A stretch of DNA of 5,839 bases from Alphaproteobacteria bacterium (GTDB taxonomy: Bacteria > Pseudomonadota > Alphaproteobacteria > UBA6615): the NCBI GenBank assembly GCA_029243445.1, contig JAQWSA010000123.1, positions 1-5,839 of the forward strand. Direction: 5' to 3'. Below the pieces are notes generated by a model. That model saw only the letters and a list, made by a program, of their open reading frames with translations. It ran no database searches and was not told where the DNA came from. This document shows, one piece after another, positions 5,406-5,839 of the stretch. Position 1 is the first letter of the stretch. The number at the start of each line of letters is the position of its first letter. The position numbers were made by a program, and so were the translations under genes.

Positions 5406-5839
5406 ATGCGCCTAGCGTTTTTTGGATCACCAGATTTTGCAGTACCGGCTCTTGAAGCACTTGTTGGAATTGGACATGAGGTTGCTTGTGTTTACACCTT
5501 ACCACCTCGTAATGCTGGAAGAGGTGGTAAGTTACGCCAGACTGCAGTTTACGATGCTGCGCAGCGGTTAAATTTAAAAATAAAAACGGTTGAAAGTCTT
5601 AAGGATAATGATGTCCTAGATAGCTTTGAAGAACTAGATTTAGATGCTGCTGTGGTGGTTGCCTTTGGATTAATATTACCAAAAAAAATACTTAATGCAC
5701 CGCGATTAGGATGTATAAATATACATGCATCTTTATTACCGCGATGGAGAGGTGCAGCTCCGATCCAGCGAGCTATATTAGCTGGCGACAGTCAGACTGG
5801 TATTACTATAATGTCTATGGATGAGGGTCTGGATACCGG
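5406..5839 (+). CDS. fmt: Methionyl-tRNA formyltransferase, N-terminal part, cut by the window edge
   Basis: 144 complete codons plus two bases run from the ATG at 5406 to the right edge without a stop. The protein opens MRLAFFGSPDFAVPALEAL, has YTLPPRNAGRGGKLRQTAV (30-48), then VVVAFGLILP and the catalytic stretch INIHASLLPRWRGAAPIQRA (104-123), ending in MDEGLDTG. Asn105, His107 and Asp143 correspond to the catalytic Asn106, His108 and Asp144 of E. coli Fmt, so the formyltransferase domain looks active. The C-terminal tRNA-binding domain lies outside. Fmt moves a formyl group from 10-formyl-THF to Met-tRNA of the initiator type, and Def, the gene just upstream, reverses this on finished peptides. 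The start has AGGA at 5395-5398, 7 nt upstream. The 45-nt gap after def shows no terminator, so the two are probably co-transcribed. Confidence 0.97.
   Translation, partial: MRLAFFGSPDFAVPALEALVGIGHEVACVYTLPPRNAGRGGKLRQTAVYDAAQRLNLKIKTVESLKDNDVLDSFEELDLDAAVVVAFGLILPKKILNAPRLGCINIHASLLPRWRGAAPIQRAILAGDSQTGITIMSMDEGLDT

Overview
The window looks like an ordinary housekeeping stretch of an alphaproteobacterial chromosome with unusually AT-rich DNA. Three things suggest this. The gene order is nudC (divergent), ffs, dnaX, ybaB, recR, then rmuC on the opposite strand, then def and fmt; I recognise this arrangement from alphaproteobacteria. The DnaX C-terminal (tau) domain and its long variable N-terminus are of alphaproteobacterial style. 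The SRP RNA is the short, Alu-less bacterial type. Base composition is clearly AT-rich, especially at third codon positions and between genes, which fits a streamlined free-living or marine lineage better than a GC-rich rhizobial one. That placement is an inference, and no species is claimed.

Layout: positions 1-367 hold the first 122 codons of nudC (NAD+ diphosphatase) on the minus strand, running off the left edge. The region 368-510 is a divergent regulatory stretch with a perfect 19-bp inverted repeat and a likely ffs promoter. The SRP RNA gene ffs (about 511-607) follows. Then comes a tight plus-strand cluster: dnaX (651-2639), ybaB/ebfC (2636-2962, overlapping dnaX by ATGA) and recR (2988-3581). 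The gene rmuC (3605-4708, minus) converges on recR with a 23-nt gap. A 133-nt divergent intergenic region separates rmuC from def (4842-5360), which is followed by the start of fmt (5406 to the right edge).

Functional themes: dnaX-ybaB-recR joins the replicative clamp-loader subunit, a nucleoid-associated DNA-binding protein and the RecFOR recombination mediator, and rmuC adds a predicted DNA-cleavage or recombination-limiting protein. def and fmt form the formyl-methionine cycle: Fmt formylates initiator tRNA and Def removes the formyl group from new proteins. ffs serves co-translational membrane targeting.

I found no mobile element, CRISPR array, tRNA, defence gene or other obviously new system. 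The points most worth a second look are an A in place of the usual G in the symmetric loop of the SRP RNA, the loss of two expected cysteines from the DnaX zinc module, the 65-residue acidic N-terminal extension of DnaX, and the perfect 19-bp inverted repeat in front of nudC.
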